A stretch of DNA of 64,000 bases, taken from positions 1-64,000 of the forward strand of contig JAFUIO010000005.1 in assembly GCA_017468425.1 (NCBI GenBank), read 5' to 3'. The translations under genes and the position numbers were made by a program. This DNA comes from Clostridia bacterium. Lineage in GTDB: Bacteria > Bacillota > Clostridia > Oscillospirales > Acutalibacteraceae. The notes below the pieces were generated by a model. The model worked only from the letters and a program-made list of their open reading frames with translations. It searched no databases and was not told the DNA's origin. This document shows, in pieces, positions 1-7,929 of the stretch (position 1 is the first letter of the stretch; every line of letters begins with the position of its first letter).

Positions 1-36
1 AAATTATAATTTAACTGTGTATTTATTTTAATTTTC

Positions 37-112
37 GTAGGGGTCGATGCCCACATCGACCCGAAAAATCTCTTGTAATCTGAAGCGGGACGATGTGGGC
101 ATCGTCCCCTAC
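37..112. repeat. nested inverted repeat (MITE/REP-like hairpin element)
   Basis: Two 27-base arms (37-63 and 86-112) are inverted copies of each other around a 22-base AT-rich centre and begin with GTAGGGG. Each arm is also a small hairpin: GTCGATG/CATCGAC in the left arm and GACGATG/CATCGTC in the right. The two arms differ at one base pair of that inner stem and both sides of the pair have changed, so pairing is kept. No coding potential is seen. It resembles short dispersed palindromic elements of Clostridia, but family membership is inference. Confidence 0.75.
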
Positions 113-203
113 AATGAAGGAATTAATAATCATATAAATTATAATTTTCAACTATTCCGATATCCATTACAAAATAACAAATTAAATAAAGGAGGAAAAC
201 AAA

Positions 204-383
204 ATGGCAATTCTCAAAGTTGAAGGTATGCACTGCCCTATGTGCGTTAAACGTATAGGCGATGCACTCAAAGCTGCAGACATTGAATGTGAAATCAGCC
301 TTGAAGAAAAAACAGTTTCCGTAAACGATGCTGATGTTGAAAAAGCAAAAGAGGAAATTGAAGATTTAGGTTTTGAAGTTTAA
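204..383 (+). CDS. heavy-metal-associated (HMA) domain protein, CopZ-like
   Basis: A 59-residue protein consisting of one HMA ferredoxin-like fold. The metal-binding loop GMHCPMC (residues 8-14) carries the paired cysteines of the family (CxxC), which bind Cu(I) or a similar soft metal. The protein is cytosolic, with no signal or membrane segment. The start is set by GGAGG at 191-195. CopZ-type chaperones usually sit beside a copper P-type ATPase or CsoR repressor; none is present here and the next gene runs towards it, so it appears to be a single-gene unit. It may instead be a stand-alone copy of a P-type ATPase N-terminal domain. The fold is certain; the metal is inference. Confidence 0.9.
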   Translation: MAILKVEGMHCPMCVKRIGDALKAADIECEISLEEKTVSVNDADVEKAKEEIEDLGFEV

Positions 384-395
384 TCGGAACAAAGT

Positions 396-440
396 AAAAC
401 AGCAGAGTTGATTTTTACGTCAACTCTGCTGTTTTGTTTT
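396..440. terminator. bidirectional intrinsic terminator
   Basis: A perfect 16-bp stem (396-411 with 420-435) has an 8-base loop, T-rich sequence on the plus side and the matching A-rich flank on the other side. It lies between the convergent HMA gene and the alpha-mannosidase gene and can serve both. Confidence 0.9.
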
Positions 441-460
441 ACATAATTCTGTTTAACGAA

Positions 461-3400
461 TTATTTTGTTTTAATTTTGAAGCATTTGATTTCGAAGGGA
501 TTTGCAGTGAAAGAAAGTGTTGAGCCTGAGAATGTATCAATTGCAACATCGTTTCTTTCAAGAAGGTCACATTCTGCTGCTTCTGCGATTTCTGCAAAGA
601 GTTCTGCAGTAACGTCTGTTCTTCTGCCTGTTTTTTCTACGAAACGAACGATGTAAGCATCTTCGTCTTCGCATTTCTTAACTGCTTCAAGAGTTACGTT
701 ATCAGCAGAAACTTTGATGAATGACTTCGCTGTATCGCCCTTTGCATCTGCGGGGATTTCAACTGCTGTCATGGGATTGTTGATTTCAAGACCTCTTGTG
801 ATTGTGTCAGCATCCTTCCAGTTACCTGCATGGGGATAGAGTGAGTATGTGAAGTAGTGGTCGCCTCTGTCTGACTGCGGGTCAGGATTCATAGGAGCTT
901 TGAGCAGTGTGATAATCATTCTCTGTTTATCAACTTCATAACCGTACTTGCAATCGTTGAGAATTGTAAGACCGTAAGCATCTTCAGACATATCGATGAA
1001 GTTATGTGCTGAAACTTCAAACTTAGCCTTATCGTAAGGATTGTGGCGGTAGTTTGAGTTTTCGATTGTAGCATAAGCAATATCACGAGTATATTTTGAT
1101 GCTTTGATATCAACATCAAAACCAACTTTAAGGAGTTTTTCCTGTTCATTCCAGTTGATGAATGTGTCAAAGTCGATTCTGTCAAGGTCGTTATAGATGA
1201 TGATATTCTGTTTAACGAGAGACTTGTTGATTTTCTTTTCGATTGAAAGCGCTGTGAACACATCACCTGTTGCTATTGCTGTAACTTTACCGGGCTCTGT
1301 ATCAAATTCGCGGTCAACATAAGTTGCAACGATATCCCAAGCATCGTATTTACCGGGAAGGTCTTCGTAAAGTCTGAATACATTACCTTTGCCGTCGAGA
1401 ACTTCTCTGTTGTTGTTTTTATCGAAGATTGAAACAAGTTCTGCTTTTTCGTCGAGTTCAACTTTGAAGTTGTCGTTTTCGATTACATTGCCGAAAGCAG
1501 CAACTGATGTTGCTTCCTTAACTGCTGCATCTTTAGTGTAGAACACCTTGTAACCTGCTGCAGGAACATCTTTTGCTACGAATACAAGCACTTTTGTGCC
1601 GTCGAGTTTTGTATAAGCCTGAACGGAAACTTTTTCACCGTTTTCATCAAAGATTTCAACATCCTTGTAGGGAAGTTCAACTTTTGATGTTGCGTTAACA
1701 CCAAGTGAATTGAAGAGAGCAAAGGGTTTGCCGTATTTTTCTGCACCGTCTGCGTTACCTGCGATAACGTTGAGTGCTTCATCTCTTACTTCTTCACCGA
1801 TCTTGATGATTTCATCATAAATTGCACAAAGGTCGCCGAAAACTTCTGTGATGTGTGAACCTGGAAGTGAATCGTGGAACTGGTTTGTAAGAATCATCTG
1901 CCAACCTTCATTGAGCTTGTCAAGAGGATACTTATAACCGTATTTCATTGCAACACTTGCAAAAAGTTCTGCTTCGCGGTAAAGATTTTCGCTGCGTCTG
2001 TTAAGCTTCTTGAGAAGAGCCTTTGTTGTATGAACGCCGCGGTGTTCTTCAAGGTAAAGTTCGTCTTTCCAAGTGGGAATGTTTGTTTCAGTTGCGTTTG
2101 CTTTCATTCTTGCAAGTGAATCTTCAATCTTGCTGGGAACTGCTTCGGGAAGTCCGGGGAACTTGCTGTAACGTTTAACGTATTCGAGCATTTCGGTGTC
2201 TACACCGCCGCCGCCGTCACCCCAGCCGTAGCAGTACATTGATTCACCGATTGTTTCCTTATCTGTATATCTTGACCAGTTAACTTTAAGTGAGTCTGCT
2301 TCAACTGTGCCGATGAAGTGTGTGGGAGGAACAATTGAGAATACTTTTGAGCCGTCGGGGCCTTCCCACCAGAATGTGTTATACTGCCAGGGGTTAGTAT
2401 CGTTCCAGATACCCATTTTATGTGTTACGAAATATTCAACGCCTGCTTTTTTAAGAATCTGAGGCATTGCATAGCCGTTACCGAAAACGTCGGGAACCCA
2501 ACATGTTTTGGGAGTGATGCCGAACGTTTTTTCTGCATATCTTACACCGTGGAGAAGCTGACGAGTAAATGATTCACCTGAAACCAGGTTACAGTCAGGT
2601 TCAACCCACATTGCACCGATGTATTCCCATCTGCCTTCTTCGATACGTTTCTTAACCTGTTCGAAGAGTTTGGGATAACGTTTTTCCATTTCGATATATG
2701 TAGGTGCAGTACTCTGTGAGAAAATGAAATCAGGATACTGTTCCATAAGTCTGAGCATTGTTGCGTGAGTTCTGCCCAATTTACGCACATATTCTTTGTA
2801 AGCCCACATGAAAACGATGTCAAGATGTGAGTTACCTACAAGTGCAAGTTTACCGATTGAAGAATAATTGGGGTTGTTGTAAACTTTATCTTTAAGAACT
2901 TTCTGAGCAAGAAGAAGTTCTGCTTTGAATTCTTCGCCATCAAGGTCAAAGTTTACGTGTGTGAATGCTTCTTTGAGAGCAGCACGGATAAGCTCTGCAA
3001 GACCTGTATCAAGAACGGGCATAAAGAGAGCATTGAAAACTGCTTTGAAGTCCCAGTAAATTTCTTCGATTACAGGGTCAACAACACCGATGAATGAGCA
3101 TGAAAGAGTTTTTACGGTTGATTCGTTTGAATGCCATACATAGTATGATTCAATGTCAACATCGTAATGTTCGTTGCCTTCAGCACAGTTTGTAAGAAGA
3201 ACGCTGTTTCTGAAGGGGTCAAGTCCCTGATAAGGCTCACCGTTGAGAGAAAGAAGTGAGTCACCACCGAAATATACGTTAAGAGTAACTTTTTTGCCTT
3301 TGAAACGTGCAGGCATATCAAATGAATTTTTGAAGAAAGCACTCCAGCCGTTGTTACCCCAACGGTCACCAACGTTGAGTTCTTTCCATTCATCATAAAG

Positions 3401-3631
3401 ATACTCGTAATCATCAATACCTTTGTAAATACATTCCTTCATTTTCCATGCAGGAATTGATTCGATGTCAGTATAAATTCTCTTTTTGAGAGTTTTGAGT
3501 TTAACTGTTACCAAATCATCAAAAGAGAAGATACCTCTCTGCTTACCCTTTGTAGCGTCACGCCAGTCATCAACGTGAGCGTCCATTGCGTCAAGAGCAG
3601 CAACAGCATCAAGATTTTTGATTTCTGCCAT
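461..3631 (-). CDS. alpha-mannosidase, glycoside hydrolase family 38
   Basis: A 1056-residue enzyme expected to remove terminal alpha-mannose from glycans with retention of configuration. The GH38 catalytic domain runs from about residue 260. HLD (269-271) matches the zinc-binding HxD motif, and WVPDVFGNGYAMPQIL (378-393) contains the usual nucleophile Asp (D381). The first 250 residues form the beta-rich N-terminal region and the C-terminal half holds the beta-sandwich domains of the long bacterial form. No signal peptide is seen, so it probably acts in the cytoplasm on imported oligosaccharides. It is monocistronic: its own promoter lies at 3675-3702 and a terminator follows. A ribosome binding site GAAAGGA precedes the ATG. 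Confidence 0.93.
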   Translation of the reverse strand: MAEIKNLDAVAALDAMDAHVDDWRDATKGKQRGIFSFDDLVTVKLKTLKKRIYTDIESIPAWKMKECIYKGIDDYEYLYDEWKELNVGDRWGNNGWSAFFKNSFDMPARFKGKKVTLNVYFGGDSLLSLNGEPYQGLDPFRNSVLLTNCAEGNEHYDVDIESYYVWHSNESTVKTLSCSFIGVVDPVIEEIYWDFKAVFNALFMPVLDTGLAELIRAALKEAFTHVNFDLDGEEFKAELLLAQKVLKDKVYNNPNYSSIGKLALVGNSHLDIVFMWAYKEYVRKLGRTHATMLRLMEQYPDFIFSQSTAPTYIEMEKRYPKLFEQVKKRIEEGRWEYIGAMWVEPDCNLVSGESFTRQLLHGVRYAEKTFGITPKTCWVPDVFGNGYAMPQILKKAGVEYFVTHKMGIWNDTNPWQYNTFWWEGPDGSKVFSIVPPTHFIGTVEADSLKVNWSRYTDKETIGESMYCYGWGDGGGGVDTEMLEYVKRYSKFPGLPEAVPSKIEDSLARMKANATETNIPTWKDELYLEEHRGVHTTKALLKKLNRRSENLYREAELFASVAMKYGYKYPLDKLNEGWQMILTNQFHDSLPGSHITEVFGDLCAIYDEIIKIGEEVRDEALNVIAGNADGAEKYGKPFALFNSLGVNATSKVELPYKDVEIFDENGEKVSVQAYTKLDGTKVLVFVAKDVPAAGYKVFYTKDAAVKEATSVAAFGNVIENDNFKVELDEKAELVSIFDKNNNREVLDGKGNVFRLYEDLPGKYDAWDIVATYVDREFDTEPGKVTAIATGDVFTALSIEKKINKSLVKQNIIIYNDLDRIDFDTFINWNEQEKLLKVGFDVDIKASKYTRDIAYATIENSNYRHNPYDKAKFEVSAHNFIDMSEDAYGLTILNDCKYGYEVDKQRMIITLLKAPMNPDPQSDRGDHYFTYSLYPHAGNWKDADTITRGLEINNPMTAVEIPADAKGDTAKSFIKVSADNVTLEAVKKCEDEDAYIVRFVEKTGRRTDVTAELFAEIAEAAECDLLERNDVAIDTFSGSTLSFTANPFEIKCFKIKTK

Positions 3632-3674
3632 TTGTTTATCATCCTTTCCTGAAACTTATTTCAAGTCATTTTAT

Positions 3675-3702
3675 AGTATACTATAAATCAAACCTTTTTC
3701 AA
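3675..3702 (-). promoter_or_regulatory. sigma-A promoter of the GH38 gene with overlapping palindrome
   Basis: TTGAAA and TATACT are spaced by 16 bp on the minus strand. An 18-bp perfect palindrome (3670-3687, core AGTATACT) covers the -10 box, which is where a repressor would be expected to bind. Confidence 0.75.
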
Positions 3703-3740
3703 TACCAAAAAGAAAATCCCCGAAACATTTCGGGGATTTA
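3703..3740 (-). terminator. intrinsic terminator of hppA
   Basis: A stem of 12 bp (3714-3725 with 3728-3739, CCCCGAAA/TTTCGGGG core) is followed on the minus strand by a T-rich run. It begins just after the hppA stop codon. Confidence 0.88.
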
Positions 3741-3744
3741 AAAA

Positions 3745-5862
3745 TTAAAGAATATGATAATTAACTACAAGCCCTGCAAAGACGATTGATACCATTGAAA
3801 GAAGTTTGATAAGGATGTTGATTGAGGGACCTGATGTATCTTTGAAGGGGTCACCTACTGTGTCACCAACAACTGCGGCTTTGTGATTTGAACTGCCTTT
3901 ACCGCCGAATTCGCCGCTTTCAATGTATTTCTTTGCGTTATCCCATGCGCCACCTGAGTTTGACATAAATATCGCCATCAGGAAGCCTGTTACAGTTGCA
4001 CCTGCAAGCATACCGATAACACCGTTGTAGCCCAGCACTATACCTGTAACGATGGGCACAACAACCGCTGTGATTGTGGGAAGAATCATTTCTTTCAGGC
4101 TTGACTTTGTACAAAGGTCAACGCAGGATGCATAGTCTGCTTCTTCTTCGCCTGTCATAATACCTTTGATTTCTTTAAACTGTCTGCGTACTTCAACAAC
4201 AACGCTTTCTGCGGCTCTGCCTACTGAATTCATTGTAAGTGCTGCAAAAACGAAGGGAAGACATCCGCCGATAAACAAACCTACAAGCACTGTGGGATTC
4301 ATAATTGAAATATCCATCACTTCGCCGTTGCCTGCCTGTGCAAGAACTTTTTCAATCTGGTCTTTATAAGATGCGATAAGTGCAAGAGCTGTAAGCGCTG
4401 CTGAACCGATTGCAAAGCCTTTACCTGTTGCCGCTGTTGTGTTGCCGAGAGAGTCAAGAGCGTCTGTTCTTTCTCTTACTTCATCCTCAAGACCTGCCAT
4501 CTGTGCAATACCGCCAGCATTGTCAGCAACGGGGCCGTAAGCGTCTGTTGCAAGAGTAATGCCGAGAGTTGAAAGCATACCTACTGCCGCAATAGCAACA
4601 CCATAAAGTCCGTTTGATGCATTCGAGAAACCGCCTGCAAAAGCAAAAGAAGCAATAACACAAGCTGCAATTATAACAATGGGAAGTGCTGTTGACATCA
4701 TACCGAGACCTACACCGCCGATGATAATTGTGGCTGTACCTGTTTCTGATTTTTTAGCAAGATTTTTTGTGGGTTTATATGTGTCTGATGTGAAATATTC
4801 GGTAAAGAAACCGATAAGCACACCTGCAAGCAAGCCTGAAATGATTGAAAAATACAGATTGAAATTCTCTTTACCTGCTACAAACCATACAATGGGAATT
4901 GCAACAAGTGCAAGAAGAATTGCACTTGAGTTTGTACCTTTTCTCAAAGCTTTGAGAAGAAGTTTCTGCTCTGTTTTCTCCCCTGTTCTTACAAAGAATG
5001 AACCGAGAATTGAACAGATAACTCCTGCCGCTGCAAGAATCATAGGAAGGAATACTGTATTGATATTATCTGTATACGCTGCAACACCCAGTGCCATTGC
5101 GGAAATAACTGAACCTACATATGATTCGTAAAGGTCTGCACCCATACCTGCAACGTCGCCTACATTATCACCTACGTTGTCTGCAATAACTGCGGGGTTA
5201 CGCGGGTCATCTTCGGGAATTCCCGCTTCAACTTTACCAACAAGGTCTGCACCTACGTCGGCTGCTTTTGTGAAAATTCCGCCGCCCACTCTTGCAAAAA
5301 GTGCCATTGAAGATGCACCCATACCGAATGTGAGCATTGCACTTGTGATTTCCGCAACCTCAAGTTTGAAAACAAATTTAAGAAGAATGAACCACAAAGA
5401 AATATCGAGAAGACCGAGACCTACAACAGTAAAGCCCATAACTGAACCTGCACTGAAAGCAACTCTCAGACCTTTGTTAAGACCTTCACGGCAGGCATTT
5501 GCAGTTCTTGCATTTGATGCCGTTGCGATTTTCATACCTACAAAGCCTGAAAGTCCGCTGAAAAATCCGCCTGTCAGGAAAGCAAAAGGTACGAAGGGTG
5601 TAAGCAAATCAAGCAGTGCCATAACACCAAGCACAATGAACATTCCTCCAAAGAAAATTGCTACAATTGTGTACTGTCTTTTAAGATACGCATTTGCACC
5701 TTTTCTTACTGCGTCTGCAATATGCTTCATTTTTTCAGTGCCTTCTGAAAATTTCATAACCTTTTTCGCCATCAGCACAGCAAACAAAATTGCAATTACT
5801 GAACCGAAAAATGTCAGAAAAACGGGGTAGTTTTCTGTTACACTCTGCATAAACATTTCCAT
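3745..5862 (-). CDS. hppA: membrane-bound ion-translocating pyrophosphatase, K+-dependent type
   Basis: A 705-residue integral membrane protein with about 16 hydrophobic segments. It hydrolyses pyrophosphate and uses the energy to pump H+ or Na+ outward. The substrate-site signature is intact: GGGIFTKAADVGADLVGKVE followed by DNVGDNVGDVAG, and near the C-terminus DTVGDPFKDTSGPS. The motif GNTTAATGKG has alanine where K+-independent enzymes carry lysine, so a K+-dependent enzyme is expected; many of these pump Na+, but the ion cannot be decided here. A strong divergent promoter (5927-5955) and an AAAGGAG ribosome binding site precede it. It is monocistronic. Long antisense open frames exist across the gene but are shadows. 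Confidence 0.97.
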   Translation of the reverse strand: MEMFMQSVTENYPVFLTFFGSVIAILFAVLMAKKVMKFSEGTEKMKHIADAVRKGANAYLKRQYTIVAIFFGGMFIVLGVMALLDLLTPFVPFAFLTGGFFSGLSGFVGMKIATASNARTANACREGLNKGLRVAFSAGSVMGFTVVGLGLLDISLWFILLKFVFKLEVAEITSAMLTFGMGASSMALFARVGGGIFTKAADVGADLVGKVEAGIPEDDPRNPAVIADNVGDNVGDVAGMGADLYESYVGSVISAMALGVAAYTDNINTVFLPMILAAAGVICSILGSFFVRTGEKTEQKLLLKALRKGTNSSAILLALVAIPIVWFVAGKENFNLYFSIISGLLAGVLIGFFTEYFTSDTYKPTKNLAKKSETGTATIIIGGVGLGMMSTALPIVIIAACVIASFAFAGGFSNASNGLYGVAIAAVGMLSTLGITLATDAYGPVADNAGGIAQMAGLEDEVRERTDALDSLGNTTAATGKGFAIGSAALTALALIASYKDQIEKVLAQAGNGEVMDISIMNPTVLVGLFIGGCLPFVFAALTMNSVGRAAESVVVEVRRQFKEIKGIMTGEEEADYASCVDLCTKSSLKEMILPTITAVVVPIVTGIVLGYNGVIGMLAGATVTGFLMAIFMSNSGGAWDNAKKYIESGEFGGKGSSNHKAAVVGDTVGDPFKDTSGPSINILIKLLSMVSIVFAGLVVNYHIL

Positions 5863-5926
5863 TTATAAGACTCCTTTCGCAGATGTGTTTAATGTGTTTA
5901 AAGATTTTGTTTTTATTTTAACAAAC

Positions 5927-5955
5927 ATTATATCACTTGCAAGTTTTTAAGTCAA
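5927..5955 (-). promoter_or_regulatory. sigma-A promoter of hppA
   Basis: TTGACT, a 17-bp spacer and a consensus TATAAT on the minus strand. An 8-bp direct repeat ACTTGCAA occurs in the spacer (5935-5942) and again 22 bp further on (5957-5964). Confidence 0.85.
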
Positions 5956-5977
5956 GACTTGCAAAAATAAAAATATG

Positions 5978-6006
5978 TTGAAAAAAGTACATTATTATAG
6001 TATAAT
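5978..6006 (+). promoter_or_regulatory. sigma-A promoter of the phosphodiesterase-like gene
   Basis: TTGAAA, a 17-bp spacer and TATAAT. It stands back to back with the hppA promoter; the two -35 boxes are 22 bp apart. Confidence 0.88.
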
Positions 6007-6037
6007 TTTGTAAAATACATAAAAAGGAGTAAACGCC

Positions 6038-6985
6038 ATGACATTTTTTGCAAAAATCTTAACAGCTATCCTTATCATCCCCGCTCTGCTGGGAATATAC
6101 TCAAAAGACGCAAAAGATACAGAAGAATTGTACAGAGAAACAATTTCTTACATTGCTTATGAAAACACTATTGAAACTGCAATTCCCCAGACAGACATTT
6201 ACGAAATGATAAATGACCATTTTTCTTCAGCACTTCCTGAAGGCAAAACAGAAAAGAAAGCTATCATCATCGGTTATGACGGTTGCCGTGCAGATGCCCT
6301 CACACTTGCAGAAGGTAAAGACAGCGGTATCGGGAAAATGCTTGATAGCGGTGCTTCGCTCAACCTTGCATACTGTGGCGGTGTGAATTACCCCGAAGTT
6401 AACACTCAGGATACTTCAACTGCTCCCGGTTGGTGCTCAATTCTCACAGGTCAGTGGGCTGACAAAACAGGCATCACAGGCAACGGAATCACAAAAGATA
6501 TGAAGTATAAAACACTTCTTACTTCTCTTACAGAATCAGGCACAATCAGTTCTGCCGCTTTCGTAACTTCATGGAACGGCCACTTCTCAACAGATAACGC
6601 AACATATAACGAAGAAAAGAAATATTGCGAAGACAATAACCTTAACGTTGATTTCAACTATTGCTCAACCGATGCTGCTGCAGGAAACGCAGTAATCAAC
6701 GACCTTAAAGATGCTGACTGTTCAGATTTCATCTTTGCAATTTATGAAGGCCCCGACCACGCAGGTCACGCTTTCGGTTTCTCAACAAACAACCCCATTT
6801 ACGATGTAGGTTTCAGAATCAACGATGTTCTTGCTTACAGAACACTTAATGCAATTGAAGAAAGAGAAACTTATGAAACAGAGGACTGGCTCATTGTTAT
6901 CACCGCTGACCACGGCGGATTCAAAACCGGTCACGGCGGTCCTTCACTTCAGGAAAGAATGACATTTATCGTTACAAACAAATAA
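6038..6985 (+). CDS. alkaline-phosphatase-superfamily phosphodiesterase-like protein
   Basis: A 315-residue protein of the type I phosphodiesterase/nucleotide pyrophosphatase branch of the alkaline phosphatase superfamily. The metal ligand motif GYDGCRAD, the probable nucleophile region TAPGWCSILTG, DHAGHAFGF and ADHGGFKTGHGG are arranged as expected for two metal ions. The N-terminus is a hydrophobic stretch of about 20 residues without a lipobox, which fits a signal peptide or single anchor and suggests action outside the membrane. The substrate (nucleotide, phospholipid head group or phosphoglycan) cannot be told. It has its own promoter and terminator and is monocistronic. An AAAGGAG-type site precedes the ATG. 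Confidence 0.85.
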   Translation: MTFFAKILTAILIIPALLGIYSKDAKDTEELYRETISYIAYENTIETAIPQTDIYEMINDHFSSALPEGKTEKKAIIIGYDGCRADALTLAEGKDSGIGKMLDSGASLNLAYCGGVNYPEVNTQDTSTAPGWCSILTGQWADKTGITGNGITKDMKYKTLLTSLTESGTISSAAFVTSWNGHFSTDNATYNEEKKYCEDNNLNVDFNYCSTDAAAGNAVINDLKDADCSDFIFAIYEGPDHAGHAFGFSTNNPIYDVGFRINDVLAYRTLNAIEERETYETEDWLIVITADHGGFKTGHGGPSLQERMTFIVTNK

Positions 6986-7000
6986 AATAATACCCGTTAA

Positions 7001-7037
7001 AAACAGGCATCTTTTACAAAAAAGATGTCTGTTTTTT
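7001..7037 (+). terminator. intrinsic terminator
   Basis: Inverted arms AAACAGGCATCTTTT and AAAGATGTCTGTTTTTT (one G-T pair) end in a T run, right after the phosphodiesterase-like gene. Confidence 0.88.
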
Positions 7038-7049
7038 GCGTATAAAGTA

Positions 7050-7078
7050 TTGTAATTTAATAATAGTTGAAGTATAAT
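7050..7078 (+). promoter_or_regulatory. sigma-A promoter of the seven-gene sugar operon
   Basis: TTGTAA, a 17-bp spacer and a consensus TATAAT. A 14-bp perfect palindrome (7093-7106, core AGTATACT) lies in the early transcribed region and may be an operator. Confidence 0.85.
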
Positions 7079-7128
7079 TAAAATGTATATTTATAAGTAT
7101 ACTTATGTATGCTTAAGGAGGCAAAAAT

Positions 7129-7911
7129 ATGGCAGACGTAAAACTCGGCATCCAGCTTTACACATTGCGCGACAGCATTCAGACTGCTGAAGACTTTGAC
7201 AAAACTCTTTCAGAACTTAAGGATGAAGGCGTAAGCGTTATCCAGATTTCCGCTATCGGCCCTATCCCCCAGAATGAGGTTAAAGAAATTGTTGAAAAGT
7301 ACGGTATGGATGTATGTGTTACCCACACAAACTTTGACAGAATGAAAGCAGAAACACAGACAGTTATTGATGAACATAAAATGATTGACTGCGACTGTCT
7401 CGGACTTGGTGCTATGGGAGACGATTACAGAAAAGATTTAGCATCTTTAAGACAGTTTATTGCTGATGCTGAAAAAATCGGCAAAATGTGTTTCGAACAA
7501 GGTATGCATTTCGCTTACCATAACCATGATTTCGAGTTCAAAACTGTCCTCGAAGACGGAAGAACAATTATGGACGTACTTCTTGAAGAAACTAATCCTG
7601 ATTACTTCTGGTTTATTCCTGATACTGCCTGGATTCAGATTGGCGGACAGGACCCTGTGGAATTTTTAGAAAAACTCAAAGGCAGAGTTAAAGTGTGTCA
7701 CTTCAAAGATTATGTGAAAGCCGATACAGAAAGAGGCTTTAAATTCACAGAGCTGGGCAAAGGCGAAGTTGATATCCCCGCTTGTCTTGAAAAGCTCCGC
7801 GAAATGGGTGTTCCGTATGCAGTATATGAGCACGACATTGACTGGGAAATAAGCGCAATGCAGTCTTGCAAAGACAGCTACAAATATATGTTAAAAATTG
7901 CAGAAAATTAA
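7129..7911 (+). CDS. sugar phosphate isomerase/epimerase-like TIM barrel (first copy)
   Basis: A 260-residue protein of the xylose-isomerase-like TIM-barrel superfamily (AP endonuclease 2 fold, as in IolE, IolI and hydroxypyruvate isomerase). It begins with the usual first strand (KLGIQLYTLRD) and has the metal-site segments YHNHDFEF, DTAW, HFKD and the late ELGKGEVD. It should isomerise, epimerise or dehydrate a keto-sugar or keto-inositol using a divalent metal. It is the first gene of the operon; AAGGAGG lies before the ATG. The next gene, a Gfo/Idh/MocA dehydrogenase, would supply or consume a keto intermediate. The substrate is unknown. Confidence 0.85.
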   Translation: MADVKLGIQLYTLRDSIQTAEDFDKTLSELKDEGVSVIQISAIGPIPQNEVKEIVEKYGMDVCVTHTNFDRMKAETQTVIDEHKMIDCDCLGLGAMGDDYRKDLASLRQFIADAEKIGKMCFEQGMHFAYHNHDFEFKTVLEDGRTIMDVLLEETNPDYFWFIPDTAWIQIGGQDPVEFLEKLKGRVKVCHFKDYVKADTERGFKFTELGKGEVDIPACLEKLREMGVPYAVYEHDIDWEISAMQSCKDSYKYMLKIAEN

Positions 7912-7929
7912 CCGAAAGGGTGTTTTAAT

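Noticed and set aside
4679..5830. Long open frames on the plus strand inside hppA
   Set aside because: They lie fully antisense to a conserved pyrophosphatase gene, are low-complexity in composition and have no ribosome binding sites; they are shadows of its codon use.
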